Assembly: GCF_040712315.1 (NCBI RefSeq)
Contig: NC_134015.1
Coordinates: forward strand, 15,943,095 to 16,007,094
DNA length: 64,000 bases
DNA from: Castanea sativa
Taxonomy: Eukaryota; Streptophyta; Magnoliopsida; Fagales; Fagaceae
Direction: 5' to 3'
The position numbers and the translations under genes are program-made. The notes beneath the pieces are model-generated. The model had not been told where the DNA came from. It searched no databases and saw only the letters and a list, made by a program, of their open reading frames with translations. Shown here one piece after another: positions 1 to 12,125 of the stretch; the first letter of the stretch is position 1; every line of letters starts with the position of its first letter.

Positions 1-2001
1 GACATCCCCAAATGTGGAGATACTTCATACTAGGCTTGCGCCTACTCCACAATTTCTTGGGTGTGTTAGGAACAGATTTTGATGGGACCAAATTCAAAAT
101 ATGCATAGCAGTTTTTAGTGCATATCTCCAAAAAGAAATCGGTAAAGTTGAATAACTCATCATGGACCTAACCATTTCTAAAAGAGTTCTATTCCTTCTC
201 TCCGCTACACCATTTTGTTAAGGAGTTCCAGGTGCAGTCAATTGGGATACAATCCCATTTTGAATTAGGTAATCCTTGAAATCCCCAAGAAGGTATTCGC
301 CACCTCGATCAGATCGAATGGCCTTTATGCGTTTACCCAATTGATTTTCAATTTCAGCCCTAAACTCTTTAAACTTTTCAAAGGTTTCGGACTTCCGTCT
401 CATTAGGTACACATAACCATATCTTAAGTAATCATCTATAAAAGTGATGAAATACTCATAACCTCCTTTTGCTTGGGTTGACATAGGACCACATACATCT
501 GTATGAACTAATTCAAGCAACTCTTGGGCTCTTCTACCTTTTGCATTAAAAGGTCGTTTGGTCATTTTACCTTCCAAACAAGATTCACAAACTGGAAATT
601 CATCAAAGTCCATGGGCTGAAAAAGTCCATCTTTAATTAGTCTTTGAATCCTATTTGAATTAATATGACCCAAACGCAAGTACCAAAGATATGCATCATT
701 TGAAGGAAACTTTCTCTTTAATGATTTTACATGAGAGTTACTATCTAATTCAAAATTGTATAATTCATGCTTATCAGAAGTTAAAATATAAAGACCATTC
801 TACAATATTGCCAAAACAGAATAAACATTTTATCCTTCTTTATTACAATATTGTCTTTCAGGATAATACAATACCCATGTTTACCTAAATAAGTTGCAGC
901 AATTAAATTCCTACGAACATTAGGTACAAACAGACAGTCTTCCAATATTAAAACCCTAGAACTAAAACACAAATTAAGCACTCCAACAAATACAACTGGA
1001 ACTCTACTCCCATCTGCTAAGGTAAGAAACAATTCTCCTTCATTCAGCTTTCTAGTCTCCTAGAACCCCTGCAAAGAATTGCATATATGATTAGTACAGC
1101 CTGAATCCACACACCAGGAATCCGTGGGATTCAATATCAAACATATTTCAAGAAGAAAAGAACTTTTCATACCCTTTTTCTTGGCAGCTTTAAACTTTGG
1201 ACAATTTCTTTTCCAATGTCCTTTTTCACCACAATGGAAACACTTTCCTTTGAGCTTCTTTCCTTTGTCGGCAACCCCTAAGGCAATTTGCTTACCTTCT
1301 TGCTTAGTGAAGTCCTTCTTCTTCTTCTTCTTCTTCTTATCCTTGCCTTTCGACTTAGGTTGAGAAGTAGAAGCTTCACCCACATTGGCTACAACACTAG
1401 AAGTACCAAGGATGCCTTCCGCCGCCACTAACTCATTCATTAATTCAGACAAAGAATAAATATTTTTATTCATATTATAATTAAGTCTGAATTCCTTAAA
1501 TGATTCTGGTAGTGACTGGAGTATCATATCCACTTGGGATTCTCCATCAATGTCAGCACCTAAAACCTCTAATATATTCAGATTAGAGATCATTGTAAGA
1601 CAATGCTCTCTCACTGAACTACCTTCAACTATTTTAGTATTATAAATTTGCCTCAAAGTTTCTTGCCTTGCTGAACGGCCTGGCTCACCAAACATCTCCT
1701 TCAGACTATGCATAATGTCCGAAGCTAATTCTACATCTTGCATTTGATGCTGTAGAACATTTGAGATAGATGCTAGGATATAGCACTTGGCCATCTCATT
1801 AGATTTCTGTCAACGATCATATCGTTATTTTTCCTCAAAAGGAGCATCTAATGAAGGAAAGCTGAGACATGATTGAGTAAGCACATATTTGTGCTCTTCA
1901 GCTATTAACACAATGTCCAAATTTTTTTTCCAATCAACATAGTTGGATCCAGTCAATTTGTTTTGATTAAGAATAGAAACAAGTGGGCTAAATGATGCCA
2001 T
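1..2001 (-). pseudogene. copia gag-pol polyprotein, N-terminal part, disrupted
   Basis: The ATG at 2001 opens a copia Gag (start MASFSPLVSILNQNKLTG). Two in-frame stops (TAA at 1825-1827, TGA at 1810-1812) break it, and the same frame resumes to 1060. That part holds a zinc knuckle CFHCGEKGHWKRNC near 1200-1245 and a lysine-rich stretch. A protease-like DSGCTNH motif follows, where copia elements usually have DSGATNH. A TAG at 1060-1062 interrupts the protease, and a frameshift near 795 precedes the GAG-pre-integrase region (LGHIN, then CESC). The integrase core shows HTDVCGP and SDRGGEY, which carry two of the catalytic acids. A further TAA lies near 220 just before the third catalytic region (VAERRNRT). 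It encoded the RNA-binding coat, polyprotein cleavage and cDNA integration, but this copy is dead. Confidence 0.9.
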
Positions 2002-2360
2002 GTTCAAATCTGAAAATAATAAACATGGATATAATAAGTAAACTGGACATTATCAATTTAGCATATTAGCATATAATATGAAACCTTCATAAAACCATAA
2101 AATAATATATGCAACAACAACCCAATCCATGTTTATAATTCCTTGGTAGCAAGTTTATTACAAACACATTAATTGATTGAGAACTATTCTCATTATTAGT
2201 GCTATCATGATAACTCTTATCAAACACTAATAATATGCCGTATTACTTTTAGCCTCTAAGTAATAATAACATAGCTCTTTTGGGAGCTTAACATTACACT
2301 TAGTCTAGTGTACACCATTATCTAGAATCATATGTAGCCACATTTCATCCCCCTTATAGT

Positions 2361-2560
2361 GTTTAAACTTGCAGTACCATGGAACAAGACATCCTCCTTT
2401 GAGATCGCGAGGCATATACGCCAAGACGAGATGTTTGTCCATACTACTTTAAACAGGTAAGTTTAATCTTGCAGTACTATAAAGTAAACACCTTCCTTTG
2501 GGATTGCGAGGCATATACACCAAGACGAGGTGCTTACCCACACTACTATGAACCAATAAT
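2361..2560 (-). repeat. two 100-bp tandem copies in the copia leader
   Basis: The block starting GTTTAA(A/T)CTTGCAGTA at 2361 recurs at 2461, exactly 100 bases later. Both copies share GCGAGGCATATAC and CCAAGACGAG. They lie in the untranslated leader between PBS and gag. Confidence 0.7.
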
Positions 2561-2715
2561 GGAGGCCGTGAGATCTAACCTTTGTATCTCTCTCCCACTA
2601 GATGTTTTAGAATAAAGGTTTTTAAAATATAAAACATGCATAAGCTAATTACACATAACATTGCTCTTTATACATGTGAAAACACTTAGAAAAAATTCTG
2701 ATATTCTTTTTTTCG

Positions 2716-2925
2716 ATTGATCGAATGTGCCCCTCGATCGATCGAAAAAATTAAAAAATTCGAACTTAACCATCTAACTTGTTCGATTGATACTCGATCA
2801 CCTCTCGATCGATCGAAAAACAAATTTGATCGATCGACTAGCAATCGAAAATCAATCAATTTAAAAAGCCTGATCACTGTTTCACTCGATCGATCGAAAG
2901 TGATTTTCGATCGATCGAAACTCGT
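2716..2925. repeat. cluster of TCGATCGATCGA palindromes in the copia leader
   Basis: About five copies of the self-complementary TCGATCGATCGA or a one-base variant occur in 200 bp of otherwise AT-rich leader, with further half copies (TCGATTGATCGA). Chance open frames across them read as repeated I-D-R-S and are not genes. Confidence 0.75.
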
Positions 2926-3237
2926 GAAACTCGAATTTCTAGATTTTCTCTAAGGCAGTTTTCAACGGATTTTCATGAACAAACAACCAACATATGAACA
3001 TGATTGACAGAGATTGATATCTAAACTAATTTTCATTGATGTTATAGCCTTAAAGTTCAAATTAACATACTTAATATCAAACTTAAACAACATCATAACA
3101 TCAATTTCAGTTTTCATCAAAACATAATTTCAATCACCATGCAGAAAATCAATCAAATAACTTTCTAACATCATGAAATTATCGTTCTTGATTCCAAAAC
3201 TCACACAACATGTTATACAAATTGAAATTGAAGACCG

Positions 3238-3248
3238 CTCTGATACCA
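3238..3248 (-). promoter_or_regulatory. primer-binding site of the copia element
   Basis: Reads TGGTATCAGAG on the minus strand, complementary to the 3' end of initiator methionine tRNA, as in most plant copia elements. It lies two bases inside the LTR border and so fixes the element's orientation. Confidence 0.9.
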
Positions 3249-3250
3249 TT

Positions 3251-4659
3251 TGATGGAAATATACATGTACGCAGCGGAAAAATAACAGATCTACTTCATT
3301 CATAAATGTTAACATATACCATGTAAGTTTCAGAATATAAGAACAAGAGAGTGTACCTTGGAGCGGTAAATTTCAAAACAAAGATCAGAAGTTTCTAGGG
3401 AATACTTTCAATCTTCACTCCAATTTCACTAACACCCAAGATGTGTGGTTTCTCAATCAGTTTACAAAGGGAGAATGTTGAGTGTCTTACATTCACATAT
3501 ACACCACTTCACAATGATGTTCTTGTAATTCCCTCTCTTACACAAAAAATTATGTATTTTTTCCCTTTGTATCTAACTGATTATCTAATTAGGCTAGCCT
3601 TTTGAGCCTTTCCAATTGGGCTTAAGTGTGTGGCTTGGAGTAGGACTAAAAGGGACTAATAAGATACTAACTCCAATAGGCCTTGGGCTTTTCTGTCAAC
3701 TCTTGACAAGTCCAAAGTTACAATTAATTATATTTAATACAATTATATAAATATAATTGCACTCTACCCCTTATTTATAAATTATATCCCAAGACTTTAT
3801 TGTACATGCAACCCCTTCATAAAATATTCGTAGTAATACAAAGTCATGAATATAGACTGCCACTTTGTAGATTACTACATCTTAATCCTTGAGTACCCAG
3901 TTTAACACTTTATGTTATTCATTATATATTTATGAAATCCAATTCCATAAATATATAAACTTTAGTAACTATTTACCAAAGTAGTTAGGCCTAACATTTT
4001 GAATAACAAACCCATTAAACTTATCTCAATGGAATATTTTGTATCTCCGTTAAAAGACTATAAATTCCATCTTGAGAATACATGTTCCATCAACACTAAA
4101 TGTGGCTGCCCAACATACTGAGGTTTTGACCGTTACCTTAGATCTCACTCTTGATATATCAAAGCAATCTACATTTCATGATTAGGTCCATTATCCTCTC
4201 AGGATTAAGAGTTCATGCAAATAGAAGTCGTGAGATTTATTATTCAATTGACAGTCATTAGGAAAATAATAAATCTCACAGCGGTCCAGTTCAATATGTC
4301 TTAACTCTTAAAACATATCAACACATCAACTAAAAGTCTCCACTTCCATGATCAAGACAAATCATCTTAGTTGATATGTTATAGTCTTCGCAGATGAAAC
4401 GCCCAATTTCATCACCGACTACGAACTAAAATTCTGAGTTTACAAAGAACTTGTGACTTATATCTTCTGTGACTAAATCACATAAATCACATGCTATGCA
4501 TCTCATGGACTATATGATAACATCCCAACATTCATGTTACCATTACTTTAGATTATAATAAAATAACTTTATTAATCACAACATTAAGTCATACATAATG
4601 TCATACATAATAACATACATAGTATCATACAATAGGATTTAAGGGCACCAATCCTAACA
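3251..4659 (-). repeat. 5' LTR of the copia element (1409 bp)
   Basis: The left border TGATGG abuts the PBS and the right border is CCTAACA, so on the minus strand the LTR starts TGTTAGG and ends CCATCA, the canonical TG...CA form. No second LTR is in the window, so age cannot be estimated. Confidence 0.85.
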
Positions 4660-5519
4660 CGAAATGCTCAAAGTGTCATTTTAGGTCAAAATGACCTAGT
4701 CAACCGTGAGTTGAATGAAGGTCGAAATTAATCAAAACTCCATCAAAATGACTTTTTTTCATGTTTTTATATCAAACCTAAGGTTATTTGAGCTTTTTGT
4801 CAACTTTAACCAAATTTGACCTAGAGTTGACTTTTGTGGCAATCAAGACTTGACTTTTGCTGCAGCCATCTGATCAGGATAAAACCAACATCATTGCAAA
4901 GAGTATTGAATTCCATTTAAAATGATGGCTCATGGATCGAAATCAGAGTTAATACAGTTTAAATATCATGAAAATATTGCTAAGCGCATTAGCTTGCTTC
5001 ATGGGCCCATAACATTTTGGTCTGCCATCTGATATTCAAAATGTCAAATGATCCGGAAACTAAACATCCATATCTTTCCAATGCCACTAGAATAAGTTCA
5101 ATCGGAGTTTAGTAAGGCCCCCCAATAAGCGTCCAAATTTGGAAATTGAAGCATTACAAAAATATGTTGTTTGAAACATGGTACCAAACACATTTTTTTC
5201 ATTATGAGTACTTTAAATAAGTATTTTCACAAAACTTTTTAAATAACAGTTTTCACATCATTTTGAACAACTATACTTGAAAGCTACTACCAAACAGGCC
5301 CTTATTTATCGTTGTGGCCGAAGAATTCGATTGCATTCTCAGTTCATCTTCAAACAAAATTTTGTCTATCATAGGTTTTTTTTTCCTTTTAATTAAGTAT
5401 CAATAAATTATAAAATTATGGATTATGGATGTACAAATGAACTCTGGTAAGCAAACTTTTAGAGTGCAGCTACTCAAAAATAAACATGGTTAATTCTCCC
5501 AATAAATAAATAAAGGCAG
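4660..5519. other. intergenic, degenerate repeat, no gene
   Basis: No sustained coding frame. The stretch 5150-5302 ends in CTACCAAACAGGCCC and resembles 47840-47990, so it is probably one end of a TIR/MITE family whose other end is not recognisable. Confidence 0.4.
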
Positions 5520-6950
5520 AAATACTTTGTCCCTACATTTTCACCTCATTCCTAGTTTGGTCCATACTTTTTATTTTTACCACTTTTAGTCCAAAAAAAA
5601 AAATCATTCCATTTTGGTCCCTATCGTCATCTCACTAACGGAAAATAGCCTATGTGGCAAACGGAATACACAGCTCAGCATTTTAAATATTAAAACAAAG
5701 CCACGTCATTATTTTTCCTTTTCTTTAATTATTTTAAAATAAAAAAAAATTAGTTATTATTTAATTATTTAAATAATAATTATTCTTCATGTTCTTCCTC
5801 CAAGAACATGGTTGCCCAGAAAATTAAAATTCAAGATTTACTTCTCTTCCCTTGCATTTTCTTAGCAACCAAACAGACAAAAACACATACAAAACCATAA
5901 TCAAACTCAGATATTCTAATACATTCAACTAACAAAACCAAAAACACTTAATAAAAAAAACAAACAAAACAAAACAGGATCAGATCAAAACACAAAACCT
6001 AAAATACTAAAACCTAAAGCCGATCCTCATCGATAAAATATACCAAAACACAAGCCAATCATGAGCTGGTCAGATCAAACCACGATGACCATCATTGGCA
6101 TTAGGCTCCATTGACATGCATGAAGAAGTTCTTCTAATTTCCTCTAAATGATCCTAACCAAAGACAGGACCTTAGAGAGAGAGAGAGATGATGAGATTTT
6201 GGTCAGCCACTACCAATCTGGGTTTAGAGAGAGAGAAGATGAGATTTCGGAGAGAAGATGAGATTTCGGTTAGCCCCTACCGATATGGGTTTAGAGAGAT
6301 AGAGAAGATGAGATTTCAGTCCAGGTGGGTTTCGGCCATGGGTCTTCAACCATGGATTTAGAGAAGATGATAGACCATGGGTTTTCAGTCATGAGATAGA
6401 TTGGCCAAGAAAGAAGAGAGAGAGCTCGGGTTTGAGATGAGAGCAGCGAGAGAGGGATTGGGTCTCCGTGATAGGAATTTCAACCATGAGAGAAGAGAGA
6501 GTTTGAGAAGAGAGAAGATAGAGGGATTGGGTCTCCGTGTTTGTTACTAGTTTTGGGTTTCCGGATTTGAGTAGTGTTTTTGTGTTTGATTTCTAAAAAA
6601 GCTTTTGGCTCATGGAAGAAAAGTTCAGTTTTCTTCAGAAATATAATGAAAAAAAAAAAGAGAGAAAGAAAATGTGTGTGGCTGTGTGGTTTGAATGTGA
6701 AGTCTAAACTCAGTTTTGATGTTTTGGTGGTGTGAGGGGTTGATTCTTTGGATTTGTTCATGTTTAATTTTGTGTTGATGTGGATCTTATGTTAATTTTT
6801 TATGTTTTAAATTTTTTGGATTTCTGTTCTTGTTAAATTTTTTGGTTTTTAATTTTTTTATTTAGTTAAAAATGATAATTAAAAAAAAAACTTTATATGC
6901 TAATGTGGCAATTTTAAATGTTAGATATAAATTTTTTTTTTTTTTAATAG
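5520..6950. repeat. non-coding dispersed-repeat region
   Basis: Opens with the pattern 'ACTTTGTCCCTACATTTT ... TTTGGTCC', common at the ends of plant non-autonomous DNA elements, followed by AT-rich sequence. At 6185-6460 there is an imperfect GA-rich tandem array (GATGAGATTTCGG... GGGTTTAGAGAGA). Minus-strand open frames at 6480-6761 are low-complexity. I could not define a matching far terminus. Confidence 0.4.
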
Positions 6951-7030
6951 CCACACCATCAAACCACTGTATATCTATATATATATATACACACACACAC
7001 ACACCAATAGCTAAAACTTAGAAAAAATTC

Positions 7031-7270
7031 AATTAGATTTTAATTGGATTCTCAATTTTGCGTCACGTGTTCCATTTAATTTCTAATTTTGTGCCCAGTG
7101 AATTATTGAGTACAAAAATTGAAGAGTCCAAATCCAATTAGATTCTAAATTGGATTTTAATTAGAGCCCAATTTTCTGCCACGTGTTCATCTAAGTTTTT
7201 AATTTTTGTGGCAAATAAATTATTGAACGCAAAAATCGAAGAATCTAAAACCAATTAGATTCTAAATTAT
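7031..7270. repeat. two to three diverged tandem copies of a 105-116-bp unit
   Basis: AATTAGATT(C/T)TAA starts at 7031, 7136 and 7252. Between them recur CACGTGTTC and AATTATTGA(A/G). The region is non-coding. Confidence 0.6.
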
Positions 7271-7452
7271 ATATATAATGAAAAATCATTACATACTTTA
7301 GAAATATATGGTTTTTTTTTTTTAAAGTGTAAGTTAATACCATTTATAATTTGAATATCTTCTAAAAAAAAATGTATAATTTGAATTATATAATTGTGAT
7401 TGTTTTTAATTGTACCAATACATATTCACGGAGATACACACTAGTTAAATAT

Positions 7453-7700
7453 AGTGGCTAGAGACAAAGACCATCAATCCCCAAGTCTTCCATTAGAAAA
7501 GGGAAATTTATCTTTTTCCATTCATCTCCCTCTTTTCTTTTTTACCTTTTTTTTAATTAATTAATTTTTGAAATAATTATAATTTCAATTTATACTTTAG
7601 GGCTTGTCTCAAAAGTGAACCCTACATTGTCATTAATTTCAAATTTAAGCTTTTATTTCAATTTAACTTTAAACTCATTAGGTTTAAAGTTAATCTATAT
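7453..7700. repeat. left part of a segmental duplicate (homologous to 25447-25690 and 28540-28683)
   Basis: Shares ACCATCAATCCCC, CCATTAGAAA and ATTTCAATTTATACTTTA in the same order and spacing with 25447-25690. It marks the left side of a copy of the block upstream of the PPR gene. Confidence 0.7.
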
Positions 7701-7870
7701 AATACTATAAAAAAGAAAATTTTTAACTTTTTATTGACCTCATGAGAGCTTACCACATAAGTTTTGAACTTCTCACAATTTTCCAAATCAATAGTATTTT
7801 TTTTTTAAATTTTTAATGTTAAAGAAACAATTGCCTCTTCCAAAAAAAAACAAAAAAAAAATTATTTTCT

Positions 7871-8118
7871 TTGACACTTTCTCTTTTTCTTTCTTCAAAC
7901 ATTCAACTCTCTTCAAATGCAACCTTCCATCTCCCTTTTTTCACATCCTTCCAACCTCAATCTCTCTCTATCATTTCCCTTGTCACTGCCTTCACTCCTC
8001 AGTTTACCAATCTTACGCTTAGCCGCTTCTCTCCACAGCATAAACCTAACTCAAAGTTTGCAATTGTGGCCCAGAATTCCTCAGAACTCCCTCGCAACCA
8101 TGGTTAGATAGTTTGACC
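7871..8118 (+). pseudogene. possible first exon of a plastid-targeted protein, cut by a retrotransposon
   Basis: Two overlapping frames start with ATG at 7871 and 7917. They are rich in serine, leucine and proline and nearly lack acidic residues, as in organelle transit peptides. A possible donor follows CCATG at 8101-8103. The 5-kb element inserted at 8119 separates this from whatever followed. I do not recognise a mature protein domain, so this could equally be chance composition in CT-rich DNA. Confidence 0.25.
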
Positions 8119-9187
8119 TGATAGGCCAAAAATATATTGACCCCTTGTGATAAATTAACCAATTAATTCGCCAAGTGAATTAATTAGGTTCAATTACATG
8201 CAACAAGCGTGGCAGCACAAACAAATCACCAATTAACTAAATATACAGCGGAAATTAAATTTAACATGGTGATTTGTTTACAAATGGGGAAAATCTACAC
8301 GGCAAAAACCCTATCGGGTGATTTTAAGGTCACCACTCCCGAGAATCTACTATTATCAAAACAAGCGGTTACAAGTAAAGGTATCCCAGTACCTTATACT
8401 AACCTGCAGTTGAAATCTTACCCCAATACCCAATTGGACTTGTTATGTAGTGACAATCTCTCCTCTTGATGCACAGCTCCCAGTACGTGACTAACCAATC
8501 TGATGCACGGATCCCAATACGCACCTTACTCCTTTGCACGAATCCAAGTACGTTACTAACTCCACAGCAATCCTTTGATTGTTGTAGTTGATTTGCAGCA
8601 ACTTCACATAGAAACGCCAATAAGAGCTTCAATGTTGGTGTAAGAGACTTTGCTTGGTTACAGAACCCAAAGGTGTGCATAAAATGCAGCAAGAACTCTT
8701 TCTTCTGAAGGAGGAGGCTAGGGTTTCAAAAAGAAAACCTTATGAAGCTCTCTGGGGTTGGGTTTTTCTTTTTCCACCTCCTTTAAATAAGAGCTTAATG
8801 GGCGCTCTTATTCCAAATAGGTTTACACAAACCTTGGGTTTTCCTAGTCCTATGAGGATTATACAAACTCATAAACAAGTAGCCTTTTAGAATAAAAACG
8901 TTGCTGGCTATAGACTGAATCTCGTAAGCTCGATAGATCGAGACATCTGTCGAGCTTTAATGAATCTCAACAGATCGAGCTTTATTGAATCTCGACAAAT
9001 CGAGCTTTTGTCGAGGAGGTATCAAGATCTGCAAATTGCACTTTCTTGAGCAGTTCTTGAGTAATCTTTATGTCTTCAATTTAACCATTTGTAATGATTA
9101 TCTTGAACCTACTTAGATTTACCCAAATACAAGTAAAGTTCATTTTATCAAAGAATATGCCAATTACATAAAAATATGTCCCTAACA
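8119..9187 (-). repeat. 3' LTR of the gag-only element (1069 bp)
   Basis: Starts TGATAGGCC and ends CCTAACA. By eye it is roughly 90% identical to 12126-13170 with several small indels, which suggests an old insertion. It contains CTCGAT/ATCGAG-rich sequence at 8930-9015. Confidence 0.88.
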
Positions 9188-9200
9188 ATCTCCCCCTTTG
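9188..9200 (-). promoter_or_regulatory. polypurine tract of the gag-only element
   Basis: Reads AAAGGGGGAGAT on the minus strand directly before the 3' LTR, the expected plus-strand primer. Confidence 0.8.
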
Positions 9201-9867
9201 GCAATCCGTGACAAAACCTCAAGAGTACATTGAATGTCCTAGAATACATTCTACTCAAAATTACAGAATAAATAAGCCTAGTCTAAAAGATCTGACCCTT
9301 GGAAGTTGCTACAAGAAGAAGGTTTAGAATCTTGACTTGGCTTTAACTTTTCTTTCCAACACATCAAGGTACTATGTGAAAAATAATGACAAGTTAAATA
9401 AGCAAGAAACATGTGTATAAAGAGAGAAAAGAAACAACACATGTGAGATGAAGAGTAAAACACATACATCATCATCAAATATATAGAAACAACAAATGAT
9501 GTATGTAAATGGTTACAAAATCAAAAGATACACAACACAAAAATATATCAATATCAATGTGTATCAAACTAGCTCTCCCCCTAAGTTAATAAATCAGAAA
9601 CTTTCTTCCCTTTAACATGAAATTCTCCCCCTAAGTCTATTACTCCCCCTAAGGAATGACATTCAATTCTCAAATTTCTCCCCTTTTTGACACGGTTGTC
9701 AAAGGGCATAAAAGCCAAAAGACTTGACCGAAGATAGACAGAAAACTGATATATAGGGAACAAGGAAAACAAGGAACCATAGACCTACAAGAAAAAGAAA
9801 ACAAGATGCTATGGATACAAGGGGGAAAATGCAAAACAAAGAAAAATGAAATGCATGCAAGGGTATC

Positions 9868-10070
9868 TCGATGGATCAAGAGGTGTCGAGTAGCTATTGA
9901 GCTGACCTCGATGGATTGAACAGTTATTGAGAAGCTATCGAGGAGACAGAAACTTTCTCAATGGATTGAGGAGCTATCAAATAGCTATCGAGATTGTGAT
10001 AAGAAAAAGTTGAAGAGCTCGATAGATAGCCTAGCTGTCGAGAGGTGTCGAGAAGCTGTTGAGATCGCTT
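9868..10070. repeat. degenerate CTCGAT / ATCGAG repeats
   Basis: Many copies of CTCGATGGAT, GCTATCGAG and TGTCGAG in 200 bp inside the gag-only element, related to the motif run in its LTRs. No coding frame fits. Confidence 0.6.
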
Positions 10071-11286
10071 AAAAACAATTTTTCAAGAAGAGAAAAACAC
10101 AGGCATGAATGCAATCAAACATACAACTCAACCAAGGATCCAAACAACATTTTAACCTCTCAAAAACATCTCTCTACAAGAAAAATGTCATGCACTTAGA
10201 TCCAAAACACACATACACACACACACTAACAAGTCTAACCAATTTTATATTTAAAAAACAAGTTTAGACAGCTTAGTGAGCACACATTAGCACATGTAAA
10301 CCTTGTAATGACCAAATCACATTGTACCTGCACATTTATCAAAAGTAGCAAAGAATATTACGTGTTGTGTGTGAGAAATATCACAAAATTGCATAAGTGT
10401 CTACATGTTATGATGATTTAAGATATGAGTAAATCAATTTAACTCACACACGATCATAATTGCTTGATGGGGACTATCACCTTCGAGGTACATCCTATAA
10501 CTCTCACATCTCCTAGAATACACGTGTGCAATCATATATAAAGCATTTTGATATTTTTGCTTTTATTTTTCTTTGCATATTTTTCTTTTATTAAGCATAT
10601 CATGCATGGGCATATAAGAGAGAAAAGAAATACCCAATTATGTTAAGCTTTTTGACATTGCACTTTTGCTATGCCAAAGCATACCGATGTCATTTCATGA
10701 GTGGCAGACAGCAATGGTGAGATGGTTATTTATGCCCTTCTCTTGGAATTTTTTTGTCTTTCCCGTCAAAAAGAGTGATACGAGTGTTAAGTACAAGAGA
10801 TCACTTAATCTTACTCATCACAAACAAAGAGCCACAAAGCTCACTTGCTTAGTTGTGCATAGAGATGCCCATCTAAGCTACCAAAGATACAAAGTTTAGA
10901 AAATTTTGTTTCATTGGCCATTCAAGGTACACAAGTACCAATGTACACAAACACACTGTTTTTAGTATTTTTTTGATTTTTCGATTTTTATTTTTATTTT
11001 TATGAATGAAAAAAATAAAAACAAAACAACCAAGCAAAAACAGACAAACAATATGAAAACATGAAAGAAAGATGCATATGCATGAAAGCATGATTCCAAA
11101 GAAGATAAGAAATCAAGCAAAGAGAGTCCTACTTTATATAGAAAGAATTAAAGCAGAGGACAAACAGAAAGACAATTAAGTTTTAGGATCCTTTATCACC
11201 CACACAGCACGAGTCTTTGGCCGTAAAGATGAAAAGGCACGTGTCCTAGTATGACTACTAAAGGACATTGAGGAATTAGAATTCCC

Positions 11287-12054
11287 CTAAAAATGAGTTA
11301 AAAAGCTCAAAGCTTTTAATAACTCACCAAGAATAGGTACAGAGCCTTTAGACAAAGGATGAGACCTATTGGACACTCGCTTATGAGGAAACAACTTGAA
11401 ACAATTAGGACGAGTGTGACCAAAAATACCACAATGGTGACAAACATGAGCAGTTTTAGAGCTACTCGTAACCCTAGAAGGAGGTCTAACCTTAGAGGTT
11501 GATAGAGACCTCAACTTAGGACAATTTGACCTAATATAACCAACAATATGACAATGATGAAAAATGGGGACAAATTCAGATTTTTCTTTCATCCTAGGAG
11601 GAGTTTTAGACATAAGTTTAGAAACTTCAGCGTTAACATCAGAATTTTTACCTTTGTCCATCCTAGTAATATTAGCCTTTAACTCTTCATTATTTCTTTT
11701 AAATGGGGGAATATAAAAATCTTTTTCTTTTTAGTTAAGCTCAACAAGAAATTTGGCACTAGTTAAATTTTCAACTTTAGTTTTAAATTCAACTAGTTGT
11801 TCTTCCAAACTCTTAATTTTGTCCACCTGCGATGAAATTTGATTTTTAAAATTCTCATTCAAATTATTGGCTTCATCCAATTTTGCAATCAAATCATCTT
11901 TTTCAAGTTTGACCTTTTTAAATTTAGCTTTTAATTTTGTAGAACATTCAAGAGATTTCATACAAAAATTATAAAGCTTGCAATAAGCATCTTGAATATC
12001 ATCATCATCATTCAACATAAGATCATGCAAATCAAAACAATCAAGAGTTTCCAT
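11287..12054 (-). pseudogene. Gag remnant: coiled coil plus two zinc-knuckle positions, one in-frame stop
   Basis: The first ATG (12054) begins METLDCFDLHDLM, about 60 bases inside the PBS. Residues about 20-107 form a charged heptad-like coiled coil rich in K, E and L (KFKKVKLEKDDLIAKLDE). A TAA at 11731-11733 interrupts the frame, which resumes unchanged. The C-terminal part has one intact CCHC knuckle (CHHCGIFGHTRPNC) and an upstream one with the second cysteine and the histidine region altered (FHHCHIVGYIRSNC). The role would be RNA binding and particle assembly. The usual N-terminal Gag domain is missing, so this is a shortened Gag even before the stop. Confidence 0.75.
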
Positions 12055-12112
12055 GACAACGGGGGTCAATGGATCACACAGCAAAGATTAAAATCTAATC
12101 AAAGTGTGCCTG

Positions 12113-12123
12113 CTCTGATACCA
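12113..12123 (-). promoter_or_regulatory. primer-binding site of the gag-only element
   Basis: TGGTATCAGAG on the minus strand, two bases inside the LTR, complementary to initiator methionine tRNA. Identical to the PBS of the copia element at 3238. Confidence 0.9.
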
Positions 12124-12125
12124 CT

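Larger units (their letters stand above)
1..4659 (-). mobile_element. Ty1/copia LTR retrotransposon, 5' half (runs off the left edge)
   Basis: The element reads on the minus strand: 5' LTR at the right (3251-4659), primer-binding site at 3238-3248, a 1.2-kb leader, then gag, protease and integrase running leftwards off the window edge. Reverse transcriptase, RNase H and the 3' LTR would lie outside. Gag-protease-integrase order with a GAG-pre-integrase zinc region and a methionine-tRNA-type PBS is diagnostic of Ty1/copia. Stops and a frameshift in the coding region show it cannot make a full polyprotein. The bases after the LTR cannot be tested as a target duplication because the other end is missing. 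Confidence 0.9.

Noticed and set aside
2686..2953. Open frames on both strands rich in I-D-R-S
   Set aside because: They arise from palindromic TCGATCGA repeats in the copia leader.
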